From: Umezawaea sp039922235
GTDB taxonomy: Bacteria > Actinomycetota > Actinomycetes > Mycobacteriales > Pseudonocardiaceae
Reading direction: 5' to 3'
DNA length: 8,902 bases
Assembly (NCBI GenBank): GCA_039922235.1
Contig: JBDSAJ010000049.1
Location: forward strand, 1-8,902
The translations under genes and the position numbers were made by a program. The notes beneath the pieces are model-generated. The model saw nothing but the letters and a program-made list of their open reading frames with translations. It ran no database searches and was not told the DNA's origin. Positions 1 to 5,848 of the stretch are shown here, piece after piece. The stretch's first letter is position 1. Each line of letters opens with the position of its first letter.

Positions 1-2
1 CT

Positions 3-1358
3 TCTGGCACTCGCGGCCGTCCGCGTTCCGGCACCCCCGGCCATCTTCAAAAGCCGGGGACGACGCGTCAGCTCGAACCGTCGGTGCGCCGCAGCGTGCT
101 GCCGTCGGGCCTGCGCGTGATCACCGAACAGATCCCCACCGTGCGCTCGGCGTCGGTCGGCCTGTGGGTCCAGGTCGGCTCCCGCGACGAGCGCCCCGAG
201 GTCGCGGGCGCCGCGCACTACCTGGAACACCTGCTGTTCAAGGGAACCGCGAACCGCACCGCGGCGGCCATCGCCGAGGAGATCGACGCGGTCGGAGGTG
301 AGCTCAACGCGTTCACCGCGAAGGAGCACACCTGCTACTACGCCCACGTCATCGACGACGACCTGCCGCTGGCGATGGACCTGGTGTCCGACGTGGTGTT
401 CGAGGCGCTGTGCGAGCAACGCGACTTCGAGACCGAACGCGGAGTCGTGCTCGAAGAGATCGCGATGCGCGACGACGACCCGGAAGACCTGCTGCACGAC
501 GCGTTCTCCGAAGCCCTGATGGGCGGGCACGTCCTCGGCAAGCCGGTGCTCGGCACCGAGGAGTCCATCGGCGCGATGAGCCGCGACGCGCTGTTCACGT
601 TCTACAAGCGCCGCTACACGCTGCCGAAGATGGTGCTCGCGGTCGCGGGCAACGTCGAGCACAACCAGGTGATGCGCTTGGCGCGCAAGGCTTTGGGCGA
701 CCGGCTGACGCGGGAGGGCACGCCGGTCGCGCCGCGCGCAGGCCGGGCTCGGATCGCGTCGGGCCGCAAGCTGGTGCTGAACACGGACGACACGGAGCAG
801 GCGCACCTGATGCTGGGCGTCCGCGCGCTGGACCGGCACGACGAGCGGCGGTTCGCGCTCAACGTGCTGAACGCGGCGCTGGGCGGCGGCATGAGCTCCC
901 GGCTGTTCCAGGAGATCCGCGAACGGCGTGGTCTGGCGTACCAGGTGTACTCGTCCATCGGGTCTTACGCGGACACCGGCAGCCTGTCGGTCTACGCGGG
1001 CTGCCAGCCGGACCGGCTCGGCGACGTCGCCGGGGTGATCCGCGAGGTGCTGCTCCAGGTCGCCGACGAGGGTTTGTCGGACGCGGAAGTGGCGCGGGGC
1101 AAGGGTCAGCTGCGCGGCGCGCTCGTGCTCGGGCTGGAGGACACCAGTTCGCGCATGTCCCGCATCGGCAAGGGGGAGCTGAACTACAGCGACTACCTGT
1201 CGGTGGACGACACCCTCGCCAGGATCGACCAGGTGACCGCGGCCGACGTGGCCATGCTGGCGAAGGAACTGCTCCGACGGCCGGTCGCCGCAGCCGTGGT
1301 CGGCCCGTTCGACCACGTCGACGACCTGCCGTCCCAGGTACACGAGGTGATCGCATGA
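3..1358 (+). CDS. pepR: M16 family zinc metallopeptidase (PepR/mitochondrial processing peptidase beta-like), probably 5'-partial
   Basis: Predicted cytoplasmic zinc peptidase of the pitrilysin/M16 family, whose substrate in actinomycetes is not firmly known. Counting from the GTG at 84 (424 residues), the inverted zinc motif HYLEH lies at residues 45-49 and the expected third ligand E125, in VVLEEI, lies 76 residues after H49, the family spacing. The C-terminal half has the typical GGGMSSRLFQEIRERRGLAY block (about residues 267-286). The catalytic set therefore looks intact. The reading frame stays open upstream of 84 to the window edge (codons from position 3, ending KPGTTRQLEPS before the GTG). 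Relatives usually carry a short polar N-terminal leader, so I infer the true start lies outside the window. GTG 84 is an alternative start but has no clear Shine-Dalgarno site. The stop overlaps the dapB start (ATGA), indicating one operon. In actinomycetes this gene usually follows gpsI/pnp, which would lie just upstream. Confidence 0.93.
   Translation, partial: SGTRGRPRSGTPGHLQKPGTTRQLEPSVRRSVLPSGLRVITEQIPTVRSASVGLWVQVGSRDERPEVAGAAHYLEHLLFKGTANRTAAAIAEEIDAVGGELNAFTAKEHTCYYAHVIDDDLPLAMDLVSDVVFEALCEQRDFETERGVVLEEIAMRDDDPEDLLHDAFSEALMGGHVLGKPVLGTEESIGAMSRDALFTFYKRRYTLPKMVLAVAGNVEHNQVMRLARKALGDRLTREGTPVAPRAGRARIASGRKLVLNTDDTEQAHLMLGVRALDRHDERRFALNVLNAALGGGMSSRLFQEIRERRGLAYQVYSSIGSYADTGSLSVYAGCQPDRLGDVAGVIREVLLQVADEGLSDAEVARGKGQLRGALVLGLEDTSSRMSRIGKGELNYSDYLSVDDTLARIDQVTAADVAMLAKELLRRPVAAAVVGPFDHVDDLPSQVHEVIA
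1344..1350 (+). promoter_or_regulatory. Ribosome binding site of dapB
   Basis: GAGGTGA lies inside the last codons of the M16 peptidase gene; GAGG ends 7 bases before the ATG at 1355. It supports that ATG as the dapB start, rather than a GTG further in, and implies both reinitiation and direct loading. Confidence 0.6.
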
Positions 1359-2125
1359 CGAAGCGTTCCGAGTCCGACGGGCCACTGCGCGTCGGCGTGA
1401 TCGGCGCACTGGGCCGGGTCGGCACCGAGGTGTGCGCCGCGGTCGAGGTGAGCGCCGACCTGGAGCTGGTCGCCCGGATCGACGCGGGCGACGAGCTGTC
1501 GACCCTGGTCGACTCGCGCGCCGAGGTCATCGTCGACTTCACCCACCCCGACGTCGTCATGGACACCCTGCGGTTCTGCGTGGACAACGACATCCACGCC
1601 GTCGTGGGCACCTCCGGGTTCGACGCGGTCCGCCTCCAGTCGCTCGCGGAGTGGCTGGAGGGCAAGTCGGAGCTGGGTGTGCTCATCGCGCCGAACTTCG
1701 CCATCGGCGCCGTGCTGTCCATGCGGTTCGCCGAGATCGCCGCGAAGTACTACGAGTCGGCCGAGGTGATCGAGCTGCACCACCCGCGCAAGGCGGACGC
1801 CCCGTCGGGCACCGCGGCGCACACGGCTCGACTGATCACCCAGGCCCGCCAGGCCGCCGGGATGGCCCCGATGCCGGATGCCACCACCCAGGAGGCCGAC
1901 GGAGCCCGCGGGAACCTCGTCGGGGACGTGCGGGTGCACTCGCTGCGCATCTCCGGTCTGATCGCCCACCAGGAGGTCGTGTTCGGCACCGAGGGCGAGA
2001 CGCTGACGCTCCGGCACGACTCGCTGGACCGCAAGTCGTTCATCCCGGGGGTGCTGCTGGCCCTGCGGGCCATCCACGACCACCCCGGTCTGTCCGTGGG
2101 GCTCGACGAGTACCTGGACCTGTGA
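1355..2125 (+). CDS. dapB: 4-hydroxy-tetrahydrodipicolinate reductase DapB
   Basis: Cytoplasmic NAD(P)H-dependent reductase that converts 4-hydroxy-tetrahydrodipicolinate to tetrahydrodipicolinate in the diaminopimelate/lysine pathway, feeding peptidoglycan. The protein is 256 residues. The N-terminal Rossmann fold has the glycine loop GALGRVG (17-23). Motifs close to the mycobacterial enzyme follow: VDFTHPDVVMDTL (60-72), IHAVVGTSGF (80-89) and IAPNFAIGAVLSM (111-123). The catalytic signature ELHHPRKADAPSGTA (140-154) contains the proton-donor His (H142) and Lys (K146) equivalents. The C terminus VFGTEGETLTLRHDSLDR is also characteristic. The start is set by a GAGG site and the ATGA overlap with the peptidase stop; the first ~10 residues (MTKRSESDGP) extend beyond the mycobacterial protein. 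The glycine loop has Leu and Arg where I recall Lys in the M. tuberculosis enzyme, which may affect cofactor preference. Function is very secure. Confidence 0.97.
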   Translation: MTKRSESDGPLRVGVIGALGRVGTEVCAAVEVSADLELVARIDAGDELSTLVDSRAEVIVDFTHPDVVMDTLRFCVDNDIHAVVGTSGFDAVRLQSLAEWLEGKSELGVLIAPNFAIGAVLSMRFAEIAAKYYESAEVIELHHPRKADAPSGTAAHTARLITQARQAAGMAPMPDATTQEADGARGNLVGDVRVHSLRISGLIAHQEVVFGTEGETLTLRHDSLDRKSFIPGVLLALRAIHDHPGLSVGLDEYLDL

Positions 2126-2559
2126 AGACCAGGACCGTCGCGCTGCTGCTGACCGCCGTGCTGGCGGTCTACTTCGTCATGCTCGGCAGCAAGGGCGTGC
2201 TGCTGATCGGCACCGGTGACCCCGTCGGCATCGGTCTCGGCCTCGGCGTCCTGATCCTGCCGCTGATCGGCGCGTGGATCGCCTGGACGAACCTGCGGTT
2301 CGGCTGGACGACGGAGAAGATGGCCCGGCAGCTCGCCGATGAGGGCGGGCTGCCGGACACGAGTTCGTTGCCGCGCAGGCCATCCGGGCGGGTCGACCGC
2401 GACGCGGCCGACGCGTGGTTCGAGGAGCGCCGTGTCGAGACCGAAGCCGAGCCGGACGACTGGCGCTCGTGGTTCCGGCTCGCGCAGGCGTACGACCTCG
2501 CGGGCGACCGCGGTCGGGCCCGCGAAACGATGCGCAAGGCGATCACGCTGTTCGGCTGA
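2122..2559 (+). CDS. Small membrane protein with C-terminal TPR-like helix pair, dapB-linked
   Basis: Protein of 145 residues starting at a GTG that overlaps the dapB TGA (GTGA). No strong Shine-Dalgarno site is visible, so translation is probably coupled to dapB. Two hydrophobic segments (about residues 5-30 and 33-56) look membrane-spanning. They are followed by a charged stretch and by WRSWFRLAQAYDLAGDRGRA (114-133), continuing through TMRKAITLFG, a helix pair resembling a single tetratricopeptide repeat. The likely topology is a short hairpin anchor with the C-terminal ~85 residues on one side, presumably cytoplasmic. A membrane protein of similar size sits next to dapB in M. tuberculosis (Rv2772c, from memory), which supports a conserved neighbour relationship. 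Its function is unknown, and the TPR-like end suggests a protein-interaction role only. It is the last gene before a strong terminator. Confidence 0.88.
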   Translation: MKTRTVALLLTAVLAVYFVMLGSKGVLLIGTGDPVGIGLGLGVLILPLIGAWIAWTNLRFGWTTEKMARQLADEGGLPDTSSLPRRPSGRVDRDAADAWFEERRVETEAEPDDWRSWFRLAQAYDLAGDRGRARETMRKAITLFG

Positions 2560-2633
2560 ACGGGTGGCGACCTCGTGCCGCAGCGGAACCGGCCTCTCAC
2601 GCTGAGTGGGAATTACCGGAAGAACGTGCTTTC

Positions 2634-2675
2634 GAAGGCCGGATGAATTCTCGTTCATCCGGCCTTCACCCTTTT
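2634..2675 (+). terminator. Rho-independent terminator of the M16 peptidase-dapB operon
   Basis: A perfect 14-bp stem, GAAGGCCGGATGAA (2634-2647) pairing with TTCATCCGGCCTTC (2654-2667), closes a 6-base loop and is followed by ACCCTTTT. It lies 75 bases after the last stop codon of the operon. The T-run is short but normal for a high-GC genome. The other strand lacks a T-run, although the stem could still slow transcripts reading out of the convergent XRE gene. The stretch 2560-2742 holds nothing else clear apart from this hairpin and the possible promoter listed below. Confidence 0.85.
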
Positions 2676-2680
2676 GCGCC

Positions 2681-2710
2681 TTGGTTTGTCCGGTGGACAG
2701 TTCATACCGT
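2681..2710 (+). promoter_or_regulatory. Possible promoter for the 25-residue ORF
   Basis: TTGGTT (2681-2686) and TACCGT (2705-2710) are separated by 18 bases, a partial match to the actinobacterial TTGAC-N18-TANNNT consensus. It lies just after the terminator and would give a ~25-base leader to the GTG at 2743. The -35 matches only in its first three bases, so this is tentative. Confidence 0.3.
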
Positions 2711-2726
2711 AACGGCGTTGGCATTC

Positions 2727-2736
2727 AAGGGAAGGG
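2727..2736 (+). promoter_or_regulatory. Ribosome binding site of the 25-residue ORF
   Basis: The purine run AAGGGAAGGG ends 6 bases before the GTG at 2743, good Shine-Dalgarno geometry. It is the main reason to take the very short ORF seriously. Confidence 0.45.
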
Positions 2737-2742
2737 CACACC

Positions 2743-2820
2743 GTGGGTACCCGAGTGCGGCTGCTGGTCGCGTTCCTGGTCATCGCTACGGCTTTCGGGG
2801 TGTCGATCATGCTGACCTGA
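2743..2820 (+). CDS. Possible small single-TM protein (25 residues)
   Basis: A GTG-started ORF encodes a 25-residue peptide: MGTRVRLLVAFL, then VIATAFGVSIMLT. It has a positively charged N terminus (two Arg in the first six residues) and one continuous hydrophobic segment from about residue 7 to 24, the pattern of a small membrane-anchored peptide with the N terminus inside. A purine-rich ribosome binding site sits 6 bases upstream and a weak promoter lies after the operon terminator, so it would be its own transcript. Its stop codon lies 5 bases from the stop of the convergent XRE gene. No family is recognised. It is not a DUF397 protein, the usual partner of XRE-DUF5753 regulators: it is too short and too hydrophobic. 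It may be a real small protein or a chance ORF. Confidence 0.4.
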   Translation: MGTRVRLLVAFLVIATAFGVSIMLT

Positions 2821-2825
2821 TCCCG

Positions 2826-3725
2826 TCAGCTCTCGGCCGCGACATCGCGGCCTTCAGCGTGGTCGTACACGTTCGCCCAGTGCGTGAAGACCTCGTGTGA
2901 CTCCTCCTCGCTCAAGGCGAGCGCGTCCAGCACGGACTGCTTCTCCCGGTAGAACTCGATGGCCCGCTCCTCTTCGACGAACACCGTCGTCAGGTCGGAT
3001 TCCGCGTACGCCACCGGTTTCGCGTGCCGGGAGAACGTCATCAGCGCCGAGGGGTAGCGCAGTGCCGGGTGGCCCGGCGCGGAGAACGGGACGACGCGCA
3101 GGCTCACGTGCGGCCACCCGCTCATGAACGCGAGCCGCATCATCTGGTCGTGCATGGTCCGCGCGCCGCCGACGACGAGTCGCAGCGCCGCCTCGTGGAG
3201 GTAGAACGTGGCCCGCGAGTTCTCCTGCCCCCGCAGGTGTTCCTGCCGTTCCAGCCGTTCGCCGAGCACCTCGTCCACGTCGTCGGCCCGGCAGGCGTTC
3301 GCCATCTCCAGCAGGGCCCGCGCGTACCCCATTGACTGCAGCAGACCCGGGATCACCATCGTGTCGTAGCTGGTGAGCGTCAGCGCCGACCGCTGGTGCA
3401 GCACGAGGCAGAGCAAGCGGTCCGACGTGATCCCGGTGTGGCGGCGGACGAAGTGGCCGATGTCGGGTTCCTGAGCGAGCCGCATGACGCGTTCGCGGGT
3501 CGCCTTGTCCGCGCCGGTCTTGCCGAGGAAGGTGCCGATCTCCCAGTCGCTGGTGCCCCGCCAGCCCTTCTCCAGCTTGCTCAGCTTCGCGGTCGACCAC
3601 TCCAGTTCCTCGCAGAACCTGGTGCCGCGCAAGCCTCCGCGCTTGCGCGCCTGGCGCAGTTCCTCGCCGAGTTCCCGGCTCTGCGCGGTCGTGAAACGCG
3701 CAGGCGGCTTGTCATCCGTCTCCAT
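2826..3725 (-). CDS. XRE-family helix-turn-helix regulator with DUF5753 domain
   Basis: Predicted DNA-binding regulator of 299 residues, of the large actinomycete-specific class that includes WhiJ-like proteins. The N-terminal helix-turn-helix spans about residues 17-68 (LGEELRQARKRGGLRGTRFC, then LEWSTAKLSKLEKGWRGTSD). DUF5753 covers about 115-285, with LTSYDTMVIPGLLQSMGYAR (117-136), the RLERQE region, FYLHEAALRLVVGG (174-187) and a C-terminal FVEEERAIEFYREKQSVLDA block. I chose the ATG at 3725. The frame extends to a GTG at 3818, but residues before the chosen Met are low-quality, Pro/Gly/Ser-rich sequence without a ribosome binding site. Another ATG at 3746 is possible. TACCGT lies 8 bases before ATG 3725, so the mRNA may be nearly leaderless. 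Members are usually paired with a small DUF397 gene; none is adjacent here. The target is unknown, and autoregulation through the CAAGGG repeats upstream is inferred. Confidence 0.9.
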   Translation of the reverse strand: METDDKPPARFTTAQSRELGEELRQARKRGGLRGTRFCEELEWSTAKLSKLEKGWRGTSDWEIGTFLGKTGADKATRERVMRLAQEPDIGHFVRRHTGITSDRLLCLVLHQRSALTLTSYDTMVIPGLLQSMGYARALLEMANACRADDVDEVLGERLERQEHLRGQENSRATFYLHEAALRLVVGGARTMHDQMMRLAFMSGWPHVSLRVVPFSAPGHPALRYPSALMTFSRHAKPVAYAESDLTTVFVEEERAIEFYREKQSVLDALALSEEESHEVFTHWANVYDHAEGRDVAAES

Positions 3726-3733
3726 GGCGCTCG

Positions 3734-3739
3734 ACGGTA
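3734..3739 (-). promoter_or_regulatory. Possible -10 element of the XRE-DUF5753 gene
   Basis: On the minus strand TACCGT fits TANNNT and lies 8 bases before the chosen ATG, which would give a leaderless or nearly leaderless mRNA. The same hexamer is the proposed -10 of the 25-residue ORF. No good -35 is visible. Confidence 0.35.
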
Positions 3740-3761
3740 GTGCCATCGGCGGAGTGGAACA

Positions 3762-3810
3762 GCCTGCCAGGCAAGGGATTCCGCCCCAAGGGAGTACATC
3801 TGGACCCTTG
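3762..3810. promoter_or_regulatory. CAAGGG repeat cluster upstream of the XRE gene, candidate operator
   Basis: CAAGGG occurs as direct copies at 3772-3777 and 3787-3792 (15-base spacing) and inverted as CCCTTG at 3805-3810, forming a 6-bp dyad with a 12-base centre (3787-3810). An 11-base palindrome, GCCTGCCAGGC, abuts the first copy (3762-3772). All lie in the ~100 bases between the VTT protein stop and the XRE start, about 35-85 bases upstream of the XRE start codon. Such repeated sites near a regulator gene suggest autoregulation, which is inference only. Confidence 0.4.
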
Positions 3811-3827
3811 TTGGCCACGGGTCCGGG

Positions 3828-4328
3828 TCAGTGCAGCCAGCCCGCCACGAGCGCGGGGGACGCTGCCAGAGCGGTGAAACGGGCGAACCGGCCCGCCGCA
3901 CCGGTCGCCACGAACAGCGTCGTCGACATGCCCGCCAGGCCGGCCAGCACGGTGGTGAACATGAACGGTGGCAAGCCGACCACCGAGCTGACCGCGTGCG
4001 TGCCGAACATCCAGTGCGGGTGCCGGTGGCAGCGCAGCCGCACGCCCTCCAGGCGCGCCTTCCACCTCAGCTTGAACTCCGAGTCGGGCTTCCCGGTCTT
4101 CTCCTTGCGCCGCAGCCAAGCGGGGAGGCGCAGCGATCCGCGCGCGGCGAAGAAGTACACCAGCTTGCCGAGCACCTGCCCGCCCGCCACCGCGAAACCG
4201 ATCCACCAGCACGAGATGTGCGGCTGCTGCGTCACGAGACCGAGCACGAACAGCTCGATGCTGATCACCGGAAGGATCGCCGAGCCCACCGCTACACCGA
4301 ACGCGAGGCACAACCAGGCTACGACCAC
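3828..4328 (-). CDS. VTT/DedA-like small integral membrane protein
   Basis: Protein of 166 residues resembling the VTT-domain (DedA/SNARE-associated, YqaA-like) membrane proteins. There is an N-terminal hydrophobic segment LPVISIELFVLGLV (19-32). A second, amphipathic membrane region FAVAGGQVLGKLVYFFAARG (45-64) is followed by a basic loop (65-105). Then comes the Gly/Pro-rich re-entrant-type segment SSVVGLPPFMFTTVLAGLAG (114-133) and a final hydrophobic helix ending in GWLH. The wider family includes polyprenyl-phosphate or lipid transporters, but this short divergent member cannot be assigned a substrate. It starts at GTG 4328, with no usable Shine-Dalgarno site but a TAGCCT -10 hexamer 7 bases upstream, so it is probably leaderless. 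It lies 21 bases downstream of the GNAT gene on the same strand, so it may also be read from that transcript. Confidence 0.75.
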   Translation of the reverse strand: MVVAWLCLAFGVAVGSAILPVISIELFVLGLVTQQPHISCWWIGFAVAGGQVLGKLVYFFAARGSLRLPAWLRRKEKTGKPDSEFKLRWKARLEGVRLRCHRHPHWMFGTHAVSSVVGLPPFMFTTVLAGLAGMSTTLFVATGAAGRFARFTALAASPALVAGWLH

Positions 4329-4335
4329 TCGATCG

Positions 4336-4341
4336 AGGCTA
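4336..4341 (-). promoter_or_regulatory. -10 element of a leaderless promoter for the VTT protein gene
   Basis: On the minus strand TAGCCT fits TANNNT and is separated by exactly 7 bases from the GTG at 4328, placing the expected transcription start at the start codon. It lies within the 21-base gap after the GNAT stop. No -35 match is evident. Confidence 0.5.
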
Positions 4342-4349
4342 GCAACAAT

Positions 4350-4904
4350 TCAGGGTTGCAGGAGTAGGGCCAGCCCCCCGGTCATCCGGATTTCACGCAA
4401 CGGGCGCCCGCCCGCGTCCAGGGTCCGCACGGTGCCGTCCGGCGCCCAGCCGATGCGCGTGTAGAACGACTTCGAGGCCACGTCCGCCTCCGGGATCCAC
4501 ACCACCGCACGGGTCGCGCCCTGCTCGCGCAGCGCGTGCGCGGCCGTGGCGACGAGCCGTCCGCCGTGCCCGCGACGGCCCCAGCGCGGCTCCACCAGCA
4601 GGCTGCTGACCAGTGCGGTCGTCTCGGCGTCGGGCGGCAGGGAGCCGTCGACGTTCTGCACTTCCTCGTCCGGCGACGATCCCGCGACGACGAACCCCAC
4701 GATCCACTCGCCCTCGGTCGCGAGGAAGACGTGCGCGTGCTCGACGGCGTCCGCCCACGCCCGTTCGGCCTCGGGGAAGTCGAACCGCTCGAACACCTCC
4801 GGCGGCACGATGCCGTCGTAGGCCGTGCGCCAGGTGTCGAAGTGGATGCGGGTGATCACCGCGACGTCATCGGGCTGTGCGGGGCGCACCGCGGCATCGG
4901 CCAT
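4350..4904 (-). CDS. GNAT family N-acetyltransferase
   Basis: Predicted cytoplasmic acetyl-CoA-dependent acetyltransferase, 184 residues, substrate unknown. The fold begins AVRPAQPDDVAVITRIH (5-21) with the common GNAT helix-1 sequence DTWRTAYDGIVPPE (23-36). The acetyl-CoA binding motif A is LLVEPRWGRRGHGGRL (102-117), with the pyrophosphate loop R110-R111-G112-H113-G114-G115. Motif B, SKSFYTRIGWAPDG (144-157), holds the usual Tyr in FYxxxGW. I chose ATG 4904 because homology-like sequence starts there and a TAGATT hexamer sits 7 bases upstream; the frame continues to a GTG at 4955, but those extra 17 residues look non-native. It is divergent from the EamA exporter with a 65-base gap, a pairing sometimes seen in small-molecule resistance or detoxification loci, but no specific role can be read from the sequence. 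Confidence 0.92.
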   Translation of the reverse strand: MADAAVRPAQPDDVAVITRIHFDTWRTAYDGIVPPEVFERFDFPEAERAWADAVEHAHVFLATEGEWIVGFVVAGSSPDEEVQNVDGSLPPDAETTALVSSLLVEPRWGRRGHGGRLVATAAHALREQGATRAVVWIPEADVASKSFYTRIGWAPDGTVRTLDAGGRPLREIRMTGGLALLLQP

Positions 4905-4911
4905 GGGGTGA

Positions 4912-4917
4912 AATCTA
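4912..4917 (-). promoter_or_regulatory. -10 element of a leaderless promoter for the GNAT gene
   Basis: On the minus strand TAGATT, a strong TANNNT match, is 7 bases upstream of ATG 4904. There is no Shine-Dalgarno sequence between them, consistent with a leaderless mRNA. It also fixes ATG 4904 as the start against the longer alternative, which would begin upstream of this promoter. Confidence 0.55.
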
Positions 4918-4969
4918 GTGGTCGGATTCCCGCGTGATTCCGCTCGGTGCCGCATGACACTGTGAGCAG

Positions 4970-5848
4970 GTGAAATACGCCGCGCTCGGGGTCGTGTATG
5001 TGGTGTGGGGCTCCACGTACCTGGCGATCCGGCTGACCATCGAGTCCCTGCCGCCGCTGCTGTCCGGCGGCGTCCGCTTCCTGCTGGCCGGGGCGGTGCT
5101 GGCGGCCGTGGTCGCCGTGGTGTCGCGCGGCGCGCTGCGGATGACGCGAGCCCAGTTCGGCACGGCCGCGCTGCTCGGCTTCCTGTTGCCGGCGTGGGGG
5201 AACGGCCTGGTCGTGGTCGCCGAGAACCAGGTGTCGTCCGGGCTGGCCGCGCTGCTCATCGCGTCCGTGCCGCTCTACGTCGTGGTGCTGCGGCGGGCGT
5301 TCGGCGAACGCCCGCCACCCGTCACGTTCGTCGGTGTCGGCGTGGGACTGGTCGGTCTGGCGGTGCTGGTGCTGCTCGGGAGCTCCGACGGCGGCGTGGA
5401 CGGCTCGGCCTGGTGGGGGCCGTGGCTGGTGCTGGTCGCGTCGCTGGGGTGGTCCGTCGGGTCGTTCGCCAGCGGCAGGCTGCCGACCCCGGCGAACCCG
5501 TTCGCGCTGTCCGCGGTGGAGATGCTGGTCGGCGGCGCGGTGATGACCGCGGTCGGGCTGGTGGCGGGGGAGCGGGTCGACTTCGGCTCGGTCACCACGA
5601 CGTCCTGGCTGGCCTGGGGGTACCTGGTGGTGTTCGGCTCGCTGCTGGCGTTCAGCTCGTACGTGTACGTGCTGGGGAAGCTGCCGCTGTCGACGGTCGC
5701 CACCTACGCGTACGTGAACCCGGTGATCGCGGTGCTGCTCGGCGTCGTGATCGCGGGCGAGCACTTCGGCGCGGTCCAACTCCTCGGCGGCGCGCTGGTC
5801 GTGGTCGCCGTCGTGCTGGTGGTGAACGCGGAGCGGGTCAGGCGCTGA
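4970..5848 (+). CDS. EamA/DMT-superfamily transporter, YedA-like exporter
   Basis: Ten-helix inner-membrane exporter of the drug/metabolite transporter superfamily, 292 residues, the usual length. It has two EamA repeats (about residues 4-138 and 150-286). The protein strongly recalls E. coli YedA: YVVWGSTYLAIRLTIESLPP (10-29), GVRFLLAGAVL (34-44), WGNGLVVVAENQVSSGLAAL (76-95), SLGWSVGSF (158-166) and VATYAYVNPVIAVLLG (243-258). Substrates of this subgroup are poorly defined; amino acids or small metabolites are typical. The start is GTG 4970. No proper ribosome binding site precedes it; GACACT, a poor -10 match, lies 8 bases upstream, so a short or absent leader is possible. It is divergent from the GNAT gene. 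Its TGA stop directly abuts the stop of the convergent response regulator gene, leaving no room for a terminator between them. Confidence 0.94.
   Translation: MKYAALGVVYVVWGSTYLAIRLTIESLPPLLSGGVRFLLAGAVLAAVVAVVSRGALRMTRAQFGTAALLGFLLPAWGNGLVVVAENQVSSGLAALLIASVPLYVVVLRRAFGERPPPVTFVGVGVGLVGLAVLVLLGSSDGGVDGSAWWGPWLVLVASLGWSVGSFASGRLPTPANPFALSAVEMLVGGAVMTAVGLVAGERVDFGSVTTTSWLAWGYLVVFGSLLAFSSYVYVLGKLPLSTVATYAYVNPVIAVLLGVVIAGEHFGAVQLLGGALVVVAVVLVVNAERVRR

Noticed and set aside
410..2125. A 571-codon open frame that starts inside the M16 peptidase gene and runs into dapB in the same frame as dapB.
   Set aside because: Its first ~315 codons are an out-of-frame shadow of the peptidase, very rich in Arg/Gly/Ala/Pro. 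The real dapB begins at ATG 1355, supported by a ribosome binding site and by homology.
859..2724. Long minus-strand open frames antisense to the M16 peptidase, dapB and the small membrane protein.
   Set aside because: High-GC shadow frames with Arg/Ser/Pro/Gly-biased composition and no recognisable domain; the + strand genes are secure.
2743..3725. The 25-residue peptide plus XRE gene as a type I or II toxin-antitoxin module.
   Set aside because: The genes are convergent rather than co-transcribed, the XRE protein is a full-length DUF5753 regulator rather than a small antitoxin, and no antisense RNA promoter is evident. Not supportable from sequence alone.
3726..3818. GTG 3818 as start of the XRE regulator, adding 31 residues.
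   Set aside because: The extension lacks a ribosome binding site, contains the repeat cluster, and does not resemble the usual N terminus of the family. ATG 3725 gives a typical 299-residue protein.
3484..4464. A 326-codon + strand open frame across the XRE gene, its upstream region and the VTT protein gene.
   Set aside because: It spans two well supported minus-strand genes, has Ser/Arg/Pro-rich composition, and matches no family.
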